From Massilia eburnea (GTDB lineage Bacteria > Pseudomonadota > Gammaproteobacteria > Burkholderiales > Burkholderiaceae_D): a stretch of DNA of 64,000 bases. Shown piece by piece: positions 55,812 to 63,309 of this stretch. A program made the translations under genes and the position numbers. The notes below the pieces were generated by a model, which searched no databases, was not told the DNA's origin, and saw only the letters and a program-made list of their open reading frames with translations. Each line of letters opens with the position of its first letter. Within the stretch, counting starts at the first letter, position 1. Where the stretch lies: NCBI RefSeq assembly GCF_009720745.1, contig NZ_WNKX01000006.1, positions 248,001 to 312,000 of the forward strand, in the 5' to 3' direction.

Positions 55812-56393
55812 TCAGCGGCGGCGCATGCGCCAGAACGCGCTGAAGCGGCGCAGGATACGCATGGGGCGTGCTGCGAAGCGGCCGCGGCGCCAACCAGCGC
55901 GCCAGCGGCGCAGGGCATCGCGTATGCCATCAATCAGCGCACGGCATTCGCGCCAAGCGGCGGTGGCCTTGAGGCGGGCGATCCAACGGTCTTTCAGTTC
56001 GATGAAGCGGAAGTGCAGCCAGGCGAACCAGCGCAGCTTCAGCAAGGAAGGGCGGGTCAGCGCGTACAGCCGCGCCACCGCAGCGGCGCCCGCGATCTTG
56101 GCGAGCACGAAGACGCTCAGGCCCATGATGGCGTGGCCGCGCGCCATGGCGAACAGGGCCAGCAGCTTGACCGGGAACAGCATCAATGCCGGCAGCAGGA
56201 ACACGGCCATGGCGGCAGCCGGGCCCAGGCTGCAGATCATGCGCTCCAGCGCCCGGAACGGCGGGAAAGCGGACAGCTTGGCCATCAAGCGCGCACCGAC
56301 GTCCCACAGCCATTCCTCAAAGATCAGGAACAGGGCGGCAAGGTAGACGAGGGGCGCAAACAGGCGCCGTCTGAATGTGTACAATCGCTTCAT
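55812..56393 (-). CDS. Conserved membrane protein of unknown function
   Basis: The ATG at 56393 gives 193 residues: MKRLYTFRRRLFAPLVYLAAL with a first membrane segment, a second long hydrophobic stretch at about residues 50-80 (LGPAAAMAVFLLPALMLFPV), a third near 90-110, then a highly basic cytoplasmic tail (12 or more Arg in the last 35 residues). No known domain was recognised. It is divergent from greB (39 bp) and precedes the histidine kinase, so could be co-transcribed with it. A longer open frame to 56933 runs antisense through greB and is not credible. Confidence 0.7.
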   Translation of the reverse strand: MKRLYTFRRRLFAPLVYLAALFLIFEEWLWDVGARLMAKLSAFPPFRALERMICSLGPAAAMAVFLLPALMLFPVKLLALFAMARGHAIMGLSVFVLAKIAGAAAVARLYALTRPSLLKLRWFAWLHFRFIELKDRWIARLKATAAWRECRALIDGIRDALRRWRAGWRRGRFAARPMRILRRFSAFWRMRRR

Positions 56394-56432
56394 GTGAGTG
56401 CCATTATTGCACCAAATAATTAGAATACGGTT

Positions 56433-56996
56433 ATGAACAAAGCTTTTGTCAAAGAGGGCGATCAGGACGATGACGACGACCTGCCGCCAGGCGCGCCGCC
56501 GATTCCCCCTGGTTCCAAGAATTACATCACGCCCGTCGGCTACCAGCGCATCAAGGATGAGCTGCTGCAGCTGATCGATGTCGAACGTCCGGAAGTGGTG
56601 AAGGTGGTGCACTGGGCCGCCTCGAATGGCGACCGTTCGGAAAACGGCGACTATATCTACGGCAAGCGTCGCCTGCGCGAGATCGACCGCCGCATCCGCT
56701 TCCTGACCAAGCGCATGGATTTGGCCGAGGTAGTCGACCCCAGCATCCACCACGGCAACGACCAGGTCTTCTTTGGCGCCACGGTTACCTATGCCAAGCG
56801 CGATGGCGAAGAGCACACGATAACCATTGTCGGCATCGACGAATTCGACCCGTTGAAAGGAAAGGTCAGCTGGATCAGCCCCGTCGCACGAACGCTGACC
56901 AAAGCCCGCGAAGGCGACACGGTCCTCCTCCACACCCCCAACGGCGCCGAAGAGCTCGAAATATTAGAAGTCAGCTACCCCGCCCCCACCCCTTGA
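56433..56996 (+). CDS. greB: Transcript cleavage factor GreB
   Basis: GreB rescues backtracked RNA polymerase. The 187-residue protein has an acidic N-terminal extension (EGDQDDDDDLPPGAPP), then the coiled-coil finger (KNYITPVGYQRIKDELLQL; ASNGDRSENGDYIYGKRRLREIDRR, with the acidic tip residues typical of Gre factors) and the FKBP-like C-terminal domain (VSWISPVARTLTKAREGDTVLL). The N-terminal extension makes it longer than E. coli GreB (158). Confidence 0.95.
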   Translation: MNKAFVKEGDQDDDDDLPPGAPPIPPGSKNYITPVGYQRIKDELLQLIDVERPEVVKVVHWAASNGDRSENGDYIYGKRRLREIDRRIRFLTKRMDLAEVVDPSIHHGNDQVFFGATVTYAKRDGEEHTITIVGIDEFDPLKGKVSWISPVARTLTKAREGDTVLLHTPNGAEELEILEVSYPAPTP

Positions 56997-57022
56997 GCGT
57001 ACGCAAAACGCAAACTCCTTTA

Positions 57023-57096
57023 CCCCGTTAAGCTTGAACAGACGGGGTCTGACGGGACGGCCATCCGGCTTGGGTCAGACCCAGGTTTACCGGGTT
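57023..57096. repeat. Decayed REP-type repeat upstream of the RAYT gene
   Basis: The right arm (57067-57096: CTTGGGTCAGACCCAGG, then TTTACCGGGTT) is well preserved; the left arm (57023-57055: CCCCGTTAAGC, then GGGGTCTGACGGG) is degenerate. It ends 11 nt before the transposase start codon. Confidence 0.7.
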
Positions 57097-57107
57097 AAGG
57101 AGGTCAA

Positions 57108-57746
57108 ATGACACGCGCCCTCAGAAATTATCCACCAGGAAGCTGCCTGCATGTCATCCAGCGTGGCGACAATCGACGCGCTTGCTTTCACGACGACCAG
57201 GATAAGGCGCACTACCGGGGCCTCCTCTCTGAGCACAGTCTACGTACAGGCTGCGACATTCACGCATATGTGCTGATGACTAACCACGTGCACTTGCTAC
57301 TGACCGTACATGAGAGAAACGCTCAATCGCAATTGATGAAGGCTATTTCTCAATTCACCGCGCACTGGATGCACGTCCGCAATGGAACAACAGGAACAAT
57401 GTGGGAGGGCCGATATCACGCTTCGTTGATCGACAGCGAGGCGTATCTTTTGACCTGCCAACGATATATCGAGCTGAACCCTGTGCGCGCTGGAATTGTT
57501 TCCTACCCAGGGCACTATCCGTGGTCGAGTTATCGCACCAACGCGGAGGAGATGGTGGATGATTGGTTGGTGCCGCACGGGGTTTATTTGGGTTTGGGGC
57601 GTGATGGGCCGTCGAGGCAATCTGCTTATCGCGCGTTATTTGAACTTCCGCTTACTGAGAGCGATTTGATGCGGATACGCTTTGCGATCCAGAATGACTT
57701 TGCGATGCGTAAACCCGGCAAACCTGGGTCAGACCCAAGGGTCTGA
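57108..57746 (+). CDS. rayT: REP-associated tyrosine transposase (RAYT, Y1_Tnp family)
   Basis: RAYTs are single-copy HUH-type nucleases associated with REP sequences. The 212-residue protein has the HUH motif H60-V-H62 in MTNHVHLLL and the predicted catalytic Tyr-120 in RYIELNPVRAG; it also shows the TMWEGRYHASLID block common to this family. A GGAGG Shine-Dalgarno is 6 nt upstream. The last 11 codons (KPGKPGSDPRV) and the TGA stop are encoded by the downstream REP-type repeat. Repeats flank the gene on both sides and match those elsewhere in the window. It lies between greB and spoT, converging on spoT with 6 bp between stops. Confidence 0.92.
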   Translation: MTRALRNYPPGSCLHVIQRGDNRRACFHDDQDKAHYRGLLSEHSLRTGCDIHAYVLMTNHVHLLLTVHERNAQSQLMKAISQFTAHWMHVRNGTTGTMWEGRYHASLIDSEAYLLTCQRYIELNPVRAGIVSYPGHYPWSSYRTNAEEMVDDWLVPHGVYLGLGRDGPSRQSAYRALFELPLTESDLMRIRFAIQNDFAMRKPGKPGSDPRV

Positions 57747-57749
57747 CCC
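57712..57749. repeat. REP-type repeat overlapping the 3' end of the RAYT gene
   Basis: AACCCGGCAAACC followed by GGGTCAGACCC, AA and GGGTCTGACCC. The RAYT stop codon lies in the second core, so the repeat encodes the protein's C-terminus. It stands opposite the upstream copy, so the gene sits between two outward-facing arms. Confidence 0.75.
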
Positions 57750-57752
57750 CTT

Positions 57753-60032
57753 CTATGCGCGCTCGCGGGTGACGCGGTTGACGCCGGCTACTTTTCGCAC
57801 GTTGCGGATCAGGGCGGCCAGGTGGACGCGGTCTTTTACCTGGATTGTGAAGCGAAGCTGGTGCAAGACGTGCTCTCTGTCTTCATCCATGCCGACGAAG
57901 GTGATGTTGCCGTCGCTTTCGCCGATTTCGGCGGCCACGCGCGCCAAAATACCCTTCTCATTGTTGATGATCAGGCGGATACGGCTGTCGAAGCGGCGGT
58001 TGATCTCGGTGCCCCATTTCACTGCGATCCAGCGTTCGGGTTCCTTCTGCTTCAACCGCTTGGCGACGGAGCAGTCGCCGGTGTGTACTTGCAGGCCCTG
58101 GTCGCGGCGCAGTTGACCGACGATGTGGTCGCCCGGGATCGGCAGGCAGCATGGCGCCAGCTGCACCGATACGCCTTCGCTGCCGTAGATCGTGACGGGG
58201 TCGAGTTCTTTCGAACTGGTGTGCTCGATCGGTGCGCTGGCCGATTCGCCGCCCAGCAGGCCGAAGATGTGGCGCGCCACCAGGGCCGCCATGCGTTTGC
58301 CGATGCCGATGTCGGCATACAGCTCTTCCATCGACTTGGCTGAAGATTCGTTCAGCAGGCGTTCCATCAGCGCCGGCGGCAGTTCGCCCGGCACATTGAT
58401 CGCGTCGAGCGCCTGCGCCAGCAGCTGCCTGCCAAGGCCAATCGACTCCGGCAGGTTGATGGTGCGCAGGTGGTGGCGGATCGCGGAGCGCGCCTTGCCG
58501 GTGCGGACAAACGACAGCCAGGTCGGGCTGGGGCGCGAATTCGTATCGGTGACAATCTCCACGATGTCGCCGTTGCGCAGTTCCGTGCGCAACTGCGCCG
58601 GCTCGCCGTTGATGTTGACCGATACCGTGTGGTCGCCAATGCCGGTGTGGATCGAATACGCAAAGTCGATCGGGGTGGCGCCGCGCGGCAGGGCGATAAT
58701 CTTGGATTTCGGCGTGAAGACGTAGACCGAATCGGGGAACAGGTCGACCTTCACGTGCTCCAGGAATTCGGCCGAGTCGCCGGTTTGCTGCTGGATGTCG
58801 AGCAGCGATTGCAGCCAGGCGTGGGTGCGCTGCTGCATGTCCGAGATATTCGCGTCGTTGCTCTTGTAAAGCCAGTGCGCCGCTACGCCCGATTCGGCGG
58901 TGCGGTGCATCTCCTGGGTGCGGATCTGGAATTCCACCGGCGTGCCGTAAGGGCCGATCAGGGTAGTGTGCAGCGACTGGTAGCCGTTCAGCTTACGGAT
59001 CGCGATGTAGTCCTTGAACTTGCCCGGCATCGGCTTGTACAGCGAGTGCAGGGTGCCCAGCGCCACGTAGCAGTGCGAGAAGCTGTCCACCACCACGCGG
59101 AAGCCGTACACGTCCAGCACCTGCGAGAACGACAGGTGCTTGGAGCGCATCTTCTTGTAGATGCCGTACAGGGTCTTTTCGCGGCCATACACCTCGGCGT
59201 TGATGCCGGCGGCGGCCAGGGTGTTCTTCACCGCTTCCAGGATCTTGGTCACCACCTCGCGCCGGTTGCCGCGCGCGGCCTTCACGGCTTTGGCAAGCAC
59301 GTGGTAGCGCGTCGGGTACAGGTGGGAGAAGGACAGGTCCTGCAGTTCGCGGTAGATGTTGTTCAAGCCAAGGCGGTGCGCGATGGGCACGTAGACTTCC
59401 ATCGTCTCGGCCGCGATGCGGCGCTTCTTGGCCGGGATCATCACTTCCAGCGTGCGCATATTGTGCAGGCGGTCGGCCAGCTTGATCAGGATCACGCGCA
59501 CGTCCGAGGCCATGGCCAGCAGCATCTTGCGGAAGTTTTCCGCCTGCGCTTCGATCTGGCTCTGGAACTCGATTTTTTCCAGCTTGGACAAGCCGTCCAC
59601 CAGGTGCGCCACCGGCGCGCCGAAGCGTTCGATCAGTTCGTCCTTTTTGACGTCCTGGTCTTCCATCACGTCGTGCAGCAGCGCGGCCATGATGGCTTGC
59701 GCGTCGAGCTTCCAGTCGGCGCAGATCTCGGCCACCGCGATCGGGTGAGAGATGTACGGCTCGCCCGACTTGCGCACCTGGCCCAGATGCATCTCGTCCG
59801 AGAAGCGATAGGCTTCCTTGACCTTTTTCAGGTCGGCCTCGTTCATGTACTCGGCCAGTTTTTCGGTGAGGTGGGTGATGGTGGCGACGCCCGTGGTCAC
59901 GGTCGGCGCGGCCAGCGGGGAGCTGGAAATCGATGATGCAGAAACGTCAACGCCCGGCTGTTGCTTAGCCGGGCGCCGGGCCCGCCGTGCGGGCTGTTCG
60001 CTGATGTTGGGATCGGCGGAAGTCAGGTTCAT
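57753..60032 (-). CDS. spoT: Bifunctional (p)ppGpp synthetase/hydrolase (RelA/SpoT family)
   Basis: Makes and degrades the stringent-response alarmone. The 759-residue protein has an N-terminal extension, the hydrolase HD domain with the catalytic H120-D121-V-M-E124-D125, the synthetase domain (YGREKTLYGIYKKMRSK; VLDVYGFRVVVDSF; NGYQSLHTTL), a TGS domain (VFTPKSKIIALPRGATPIDFAY) and a C-terminal ACT domain (EKGILARVAAEIGESDGNITFV). Both active sites look intact. It follows rpoZ and gmk in the same orientation, the standard order in proteobacteria. Confidence 0.96.
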   Translation of the reverse strand: MNLTSADPNISEQPARRARRPAKQQPGVDVSASSISSSPLAAPTVTTGVATITHLTEKLAEYMNEADLKKVKEAYRFSDEMHLGQVRKSGEPYISHPIAVAEICADWKLDAQAIMAALLHDVMEDQDVKKDELIERFGAPVAHLVDGLSKLEKIEFQSQIEAQAENFRKMLLAMASDVRVILIKLADRLHNMRTLEVMIPAKKRRIAAETMEVYVPIAHRLGLNNIYRELQDLSFSHLYPTRYHVLAKAVKAARGNRREVVTKILEAVKNTLAAAGINAEVYGREKTLYGIYKKMRSKHLSFSQVLDVYGFRVVVDSFSHCYVALGTLHSLYKPMPGKFKDYIAIRKLNGYQSLHTTLIGPYGTPVEFQIRTQEMHRTAESGVAAHWLYKSNDANISDMQQRTHAWLQSLLDIQQQTGDSAEFLEHVKVDLFPDSVYVFTPKSKIIALPRGATPIDFAYSIHTGIGDHTVSVNINGEPAQLRTELRNGDIVEIVTDTNSRPSPTWLSFVRTGKARSAIRHHLRTINLPESIGLGRQLLAQALDAINVPGELPPALMERLLNESSAKSMEELYADIGIGKRMAALVARHIFGLLGGESASAPIEHTSSKELDPVTIYGSEGVSVQLAPCCLPIPGDHIVGQLRRDQGLQVHTGDCSVAKRLKQKEPERWIAVKWGTEINRRFDSRIRLIINNEKGILARVAAEIGESDGNITFVGMDEDREHVLHQLRFTIQVKDRVHLAALIRNVRKVAGVNRVTRERA

Positions 60033-60056
60033 ATCGGGAACAAAAAGGTTCCCAGC

Positions 60057-60260
60057 TTACATAGGGACCTTTTTCAGCATTTCCAGACCTACTTTGCCTG
60101 CAGCGATTTCACGCAGGGCGACCACGGTTGGCTTGTCCTTGGCTTCGACCTTAGGGGTGTGGCCTTGCAGCAGCTGGCGTGCGCGGTAGGTGGCTGCCAG
60201 GGTCAGCTGGAAGCGGTTAGGTACGTTTTTCAGGCAATCTTCAATAGTGATACGGGCCAT
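60057..60260 (-). CDS. rpoZ: RNA polymerase omega subunit
   Basis: Small RNA polymerase subunit that helps assemble beta-prime and is part of the ppGpp-binding site in proteobacteria. It has 67 residues, [19 protein letters not shown], then [12 protein letters not shown] and [12 protein letters not shown]; length matches betaproteobacterial omega. It lies between gmk and spoT, 24 nt before spoT. Confidence 0.97.
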   Translation of the reverse strand: MARITIEDCLKNVPNRFQLTLAATYRARQLLQGHTPKVEAKDKPTVVALREIAAGKVGLEMLKKVPM

Positions 60261-60287
60261 GCTTTAACTCCTGGGTGAATGCGGTGT

Positions 60288-60929
60288 TTATTCTGCGTGG
60301 TCGGCGTGGATGCCCAACTCGGACATCAACTTGGCATTGCGGGCGAATTGTTGCGCGAAACGGCAACGTGCGGATCGGACGATCGCGCTCAGCTCCGACA
60401 AGGCGACCGGGAACTCTTGGTTGATAATAACATACTCAAACTCGGGCGCGTGGGCGATTTCGCCGCCCGCAGCCAGCAGGCGGCGGTTGATCACATGGAC
60501 CTCGTCCTGGCCGCGCTTGTGCAGGCGTTCTTCCAGTGCCGCGAAGGAGGGCGGCAGGATGAAGATGCCGTTCGCCTGCGGGAACTGCTTCTTGACCTGG
60601 CGCGCGCCCTGCCAATCGATCTCCAGCAGGATGTCGGTACCGGCCTTCATCTGCTCTTCCACGAAGATGCGCGAGGTGCCGTAATAATTGCCGTGCACTT
60701 CGGCCCACTCCAGGAATTCGCCCTGGTCGGCACGCTTGCGGAAGTCTTCCGCCGTGGTAAAGAAGTATTCGCGGCCATGCTGCTCGCCCGGACGCGGCTG
60801 GCGCGTGGTGGTCGAGATGGACAGTTTGATGCTTGGTTCCTGCGCCAGCAGCGCATTGACCAGAGTCGATTTACCGGCACCGGATGGTGCTGCAACCATG
60901 AACAGGCTGCCGGAAAAATGTTGGCTCAT
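60288..60929 (-). CDS. gmk: Guanylate kinase
   Basis: Phosphorylates GMP to GDP in nucleotide and ppGpp precursor supply. ATG at 60929 gives 213 residues, with P-loop APSGAGKST (about 14-22), the GMP-binding region [17 protein letters not shown] and the lid region [21 protein letters not shown] two codons upstream is also in frame but less likely. First gene of gmk-rpoZ-spoT, divergent from the TetR-type gene with about 104 bp between. Confidence 0.95.
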   Translation of the reverse strand: MSQHFSGSLFMVAAPSGAGKSTLVNALLAQEPSIKLSISTTTRQPRPGEQHGREYFFTTAEDFRKRADQGEFLEWAEVHGNYYGTSRIFVEEQMKAGTDILLEIDWQGARQVKKQFPQANGIFILPPSFAALEERLHKRGQDEVHVINRRLLAAGGEIAHAPEFEYVIINQEFPVALSELSAIVRSARCRFAQQFARNAKLMSELGIHADHAE

Positions 60930-60998
60930 TTGCAAGTCTCGAAAGCTAGGCTATCGCCCAAAGGAGTATTTTACCAAGGGCAACGGGATTTGCAGCAC

Positions 60999-61027
60999 TT
61001 GACACTGGACCGACCGGTCTATAGAGT
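60999..61027 (+). promoter_or_regulatory. Sigma70 promoter with palindromic operator in the spacer
   Basis: A perfect TTGACA (60999-61004) and TAGAGT (61022-61027) are 17 bp apart. The spacer contains TGGACCG-AC-CGGTCTA (61006-61021), an inverted repeat with one mismatch, a typical TetR-family operator. The predicted transcription start falls at about 61033-61035, at the ATG of the regulator at 61034, so the message may be leaderless. The regulator is expected to repress itself and the hydrolase. Confidence 0.75.
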
Positions 61028-61033
61028 GAGTGC

Positions 61034-61675
61034 ATGACGACTCACCAAATCACCACGCGGGAACGCCTGATCAACGCCATGATCACCACGCTGCAGCACC
61101 GTGGCCTGCACGGCGCCGGCCTGAGCGAGATCCTGGCCACGGCCAAGGCGCCCAAAGGCGTGATGTACCACCATTTTCCCGGGGGGAAGGACCAACTGGC
61201 GGTGGCGGCCATCGAAGCCACCTTCAGCTTCCTGCTGCACAAGCTCGATACCTATATGGAGCGCGAGCCCGACGTGGTCACCGCGCTGCAAGCCTGGATC
61301 CTGCGCGCCCTGCGCGGCCTGGATGACAGCGAATTCGAACTGGGCTGCCCGCTGGCGGCGGTGGCGTTGGAGTCCACCGCCGACGACGTGGAAATCCGCA
61401 CCGCCCTGAAAACCGGCTTCGCCGCCTTGCGCGGCCGCATGGCCGACGCCCTGGTGCTGGCCGGCCACGAGCGCCAGCGCGCCGAAGGCATCGCCGCCCT
61501 GATCCTGGCAGCCTACGAAGGCGGCCTGCTGCAAGCCCGCGTCGCGGGCGACACCGCGCCCATGGTGCAGACGATGGATGCGCTGATGCCAATGCTGAAG
61601 TGGAGAAGAGAACATGAGCAATATGCCTGCTGCCGCCTTGCTGCTGGCGGAAAAACTGGAGTTGCGCGCCGCTGA
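61034..61675 (+). CDS. TetR-family transcriptional regulator (YxaF/LmrA type)
   Basis: The 213-residue protein has an N-terminal TetR helix-turn-helix (about residues 8-55; TTRERLINAMITTLQHRG, AKAPKGVMYHHFPGGKDQL) and an all-helical ligand-binding domain with ELGCPLAAVALES, typical of the YxaF/LmrA-like branch. An operator-like palindrome lies in its promoter (61006-61021). It overlaps the hydrolase gene by 62 nt in another frame, so the two are co-transcribed. The ligand is unknown. Confidence 0.9.
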   Translation: MTTHQITTRERLINAMITTLQHRGLHGAGLSEILATAKAPKGVMYHHFPGGKDQLAVAAIEATFSFLLHKLDTYMEREPDVVTALQAWILRALRGLDDSEFELGCPLAAVALESTADDVEIRTALKTGFAALRGRMADALVLAGHERQRAEGIAALILAAYEGGLLQARVAGDTAPMVQTMDALMPMLKWRREHEQYACCRLAAGGKTGVARR

Positions 61676-62498
61676 CGGCTACCCGCTGTCCGCCATGTGC
61701 TACCGTGCGCGCGGCCCGGAGAAAGCGCGCCTGCTGGTGGCCGGCGCCACCGGCGTGCCGCAGGGCTTCTACCGCCGCTTCGCCGAATTCGCGGCGGGGC
61801 AGGGCTATACCGTGCTGACTTTCGATTATCGCGGCGTGGGCGGTTCGGCGCCGCGCACCCTGCGCGGCTTCGAAGCGAGCTTCCTCGACTGGGCCTACCT
61901 GGACCTGAAGGCGGTCATCGAATACTTCGCCCCATCCGACAACACGCCGCTCTATATGGTGGGCCACTCCTATGGCGGCCACGCGCTCGGGCTGGTGCCG
62001 AACCATGACAAGTTCGCCGGCGTGTACCTGTTCGGCGTCGGGGCGGGCTGGCACGGCTGGATGCCGCGCCTGGAACGCCTGCGCGTACTGGCCATGTGGC
62101 ATATCGTCGGCCCCATCGTCACGCGCTGGAAGGGCCGCCTGGCCTGGAGCAAGCTAGGCATGGGCGAGGATTTGCCGATGGGCGTGTACCACCAATGGAA
62201 GCGCTGGTGCAGTTTCCCGCGCTATTTCTTCGACGACCCGGAGGTGCCGGAAATCGCGGACGGCTTCGCTACCGTACGCACGCCGATCCTGGCGCTGAAC
62301 GCCACCGACGACTTGTGGGCGCCGCCGCTGTCGCGTGATGCGTTCATGTCCGGCTATCGCAACGCTCCCTGGCATGGGGTGGACATCGATCCGTCCGCCG
62401 CCGGCCTGGGCAAGCTGGGGCACATGGGTTACTTCCGTCCGCACGCGCAGCCGCTGTGGACACGCGCCCTGCAATGGTTCGAAGGGCTGGGGCGCTGA
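61614..62498 (+). CDS. Alpha/beta-hydrolase of unknown substrate
   Basis: The 294-residue protein has the hydrolase fold: GATGVPQGFYRRFAEFAAGQGY, the DYRGVGGS block, the nucleophile elbow G117-H118-S119-Y-G-G122, a candidate acid Asp in LNATDDLWAPP and a candidate His in GKLGHMGYFR. No signal peptide. It starts inside the TetR gene and is probably repressed by it, as is common for detoxifying or ester/lactone-hydrolysing enzymes. Substrate cannot be predicted. Confidence 0.88.
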   Translation: MSNMPAAALLLAEKLELRAADGYPLSAMCYRARGPEKARLLVAGATGVPQGFYRRFAEFAAGQGYTVLTFDYRGVGGSAPRTLRGFEASFLDWAYLDLKAVIEYFAPSDNTPLYMVGHSYGGHALGLVPNHDKFAGVYLFGVGAGWHGWMPRLERLRVLAMWHIVGPIVTRWKGRLAWSKLGMGEDLPMGVYHQWKRWCSFPRYFFDDPEVPEIADGFATVRTPILALNATDDLWAPPLSRDAFMSGYRNAPWHGVDIDPSAAGLGKLGHMGYFRPHAQPLWTRALQWFEGLGR

Positions 62499-62514
62499 GC
62501 GAACGGGCGCCCGG

Positions 62515-63258
62515 CTAGCGCGCGAGTTCGCGCAGCAGCTGTTGCGCCGCCGCCGGCGCGCGCTCCTTGGCGCCATTGATGAAATAGACGAATACGTCTC
62601 GCTTGCCTGCGGCCGTCCATTCCTGCGCTTGCGCGGCCCATTTCTTCAGCGCCGGCTTGGTATAGCCGGTCGCCACCTCGCTGCGCGCATCCATCAGCCG
62701 CGCGTAGACGAAATCGCCGGTCACTTCGCTGAAGTTCGGGTATTTCGGCGAGTCCGTGATGACCGTCGCGATCTTGTGCTTCTTCGCCAGTTTGAGGTAC
62801 TCAGGACACATGAAACTCTCATGGCGCGCATCCAGCACATGCTGCAGCTTGCGCTTGCCCAGCTTCTTCGGCAGCAGCTTGAAGAAAGCGTCCAGGTCAT
62901 CTGGATCGAAACGTTTGGTGGCGGCCAGCTGCCAGAGGATGGGGCCGAGCTTGTCGCCCAGTTCCGACAGGCCGCTGTCCATGAAGCGCTCGACCGAATC
63001 GCCGGCTTCGCCCAGCACCTTGCGATTGGTGGCGTAGCGCGAGGCCTTCACTGCAAACACGAAATCGTCCGGCGTGCGTTCGGCCCAGGCGGCGAAATGC
63101 TCAGGCTTGGCGTTGCGGTAGAAGGTGCTGTTGATCTCGATGCTGGTCAGCACGCTGCTCGCATATTCCAGCGCGCGCTTGATGGGAACGTCGGGCGGGT
63201 AAAAAGTCTCGCGCCAGGGAGCAAAGTCCCAGCCGCCAATGCCAACACGGATGCTCAT
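62515..63258 (-). CDS. DUF72 family protein
   Basis: The ATG at 63258 (MSIRVGIGGWDFAPWRETFYP) gives 247 residues. It shows DUF72 features: GGWDF near the start, SIEINSTFYRNAKPEHFAAWAERTPDDFVFAVKASRYATN, and VLDARHESF in the second half. DUF72 proteins have a TIM-barrel fold and no established reaction. It converges on the hydrolase (16 bp between stops) and diverges from the peptidase gene. Confidence 0.9.
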   Translation of the reverse strand: MSIRVGIGGWDFAPWRETFYPPDVPIKRALEYASSVLTSIEINSTFYRNAKPEHFAAWAERTPDDFVFAVKASRYATNRKVLGEAGDSVERFMDSGLSELGDKLGPILWQLAATKRFDPDDLDAFFKLLPKKLGKRKLQHVLDARHESFMCPEYLKLAKKHKIATVITDSPKYPNFSEVTGDFVYARLMDARSEVATGYTKPALKKWAAQAQEWTAAGKRDVFVYFINGAKERAPAAAQQLLRELAR

Positions 63259-63309
63259 ACCATTTTTCCGTAGTAAAGTTGCGAACACACTTCAAGGAGG
63301 ATGCCAGAA

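Noticed and set aside
56394..56933. N-terminal extension of the membrane protein at 55812 through greB
   Set aside because: The extra 180 codons are antisense to greB and unlike the downstream membrane protein; the ATG at 56393 is the credible start.
58470..59936. 488-codon plus-strand frame opposite spoT
   Set aside because: spoT has intact catalytic motifs over this interval; the complement frame is a composition artefact.
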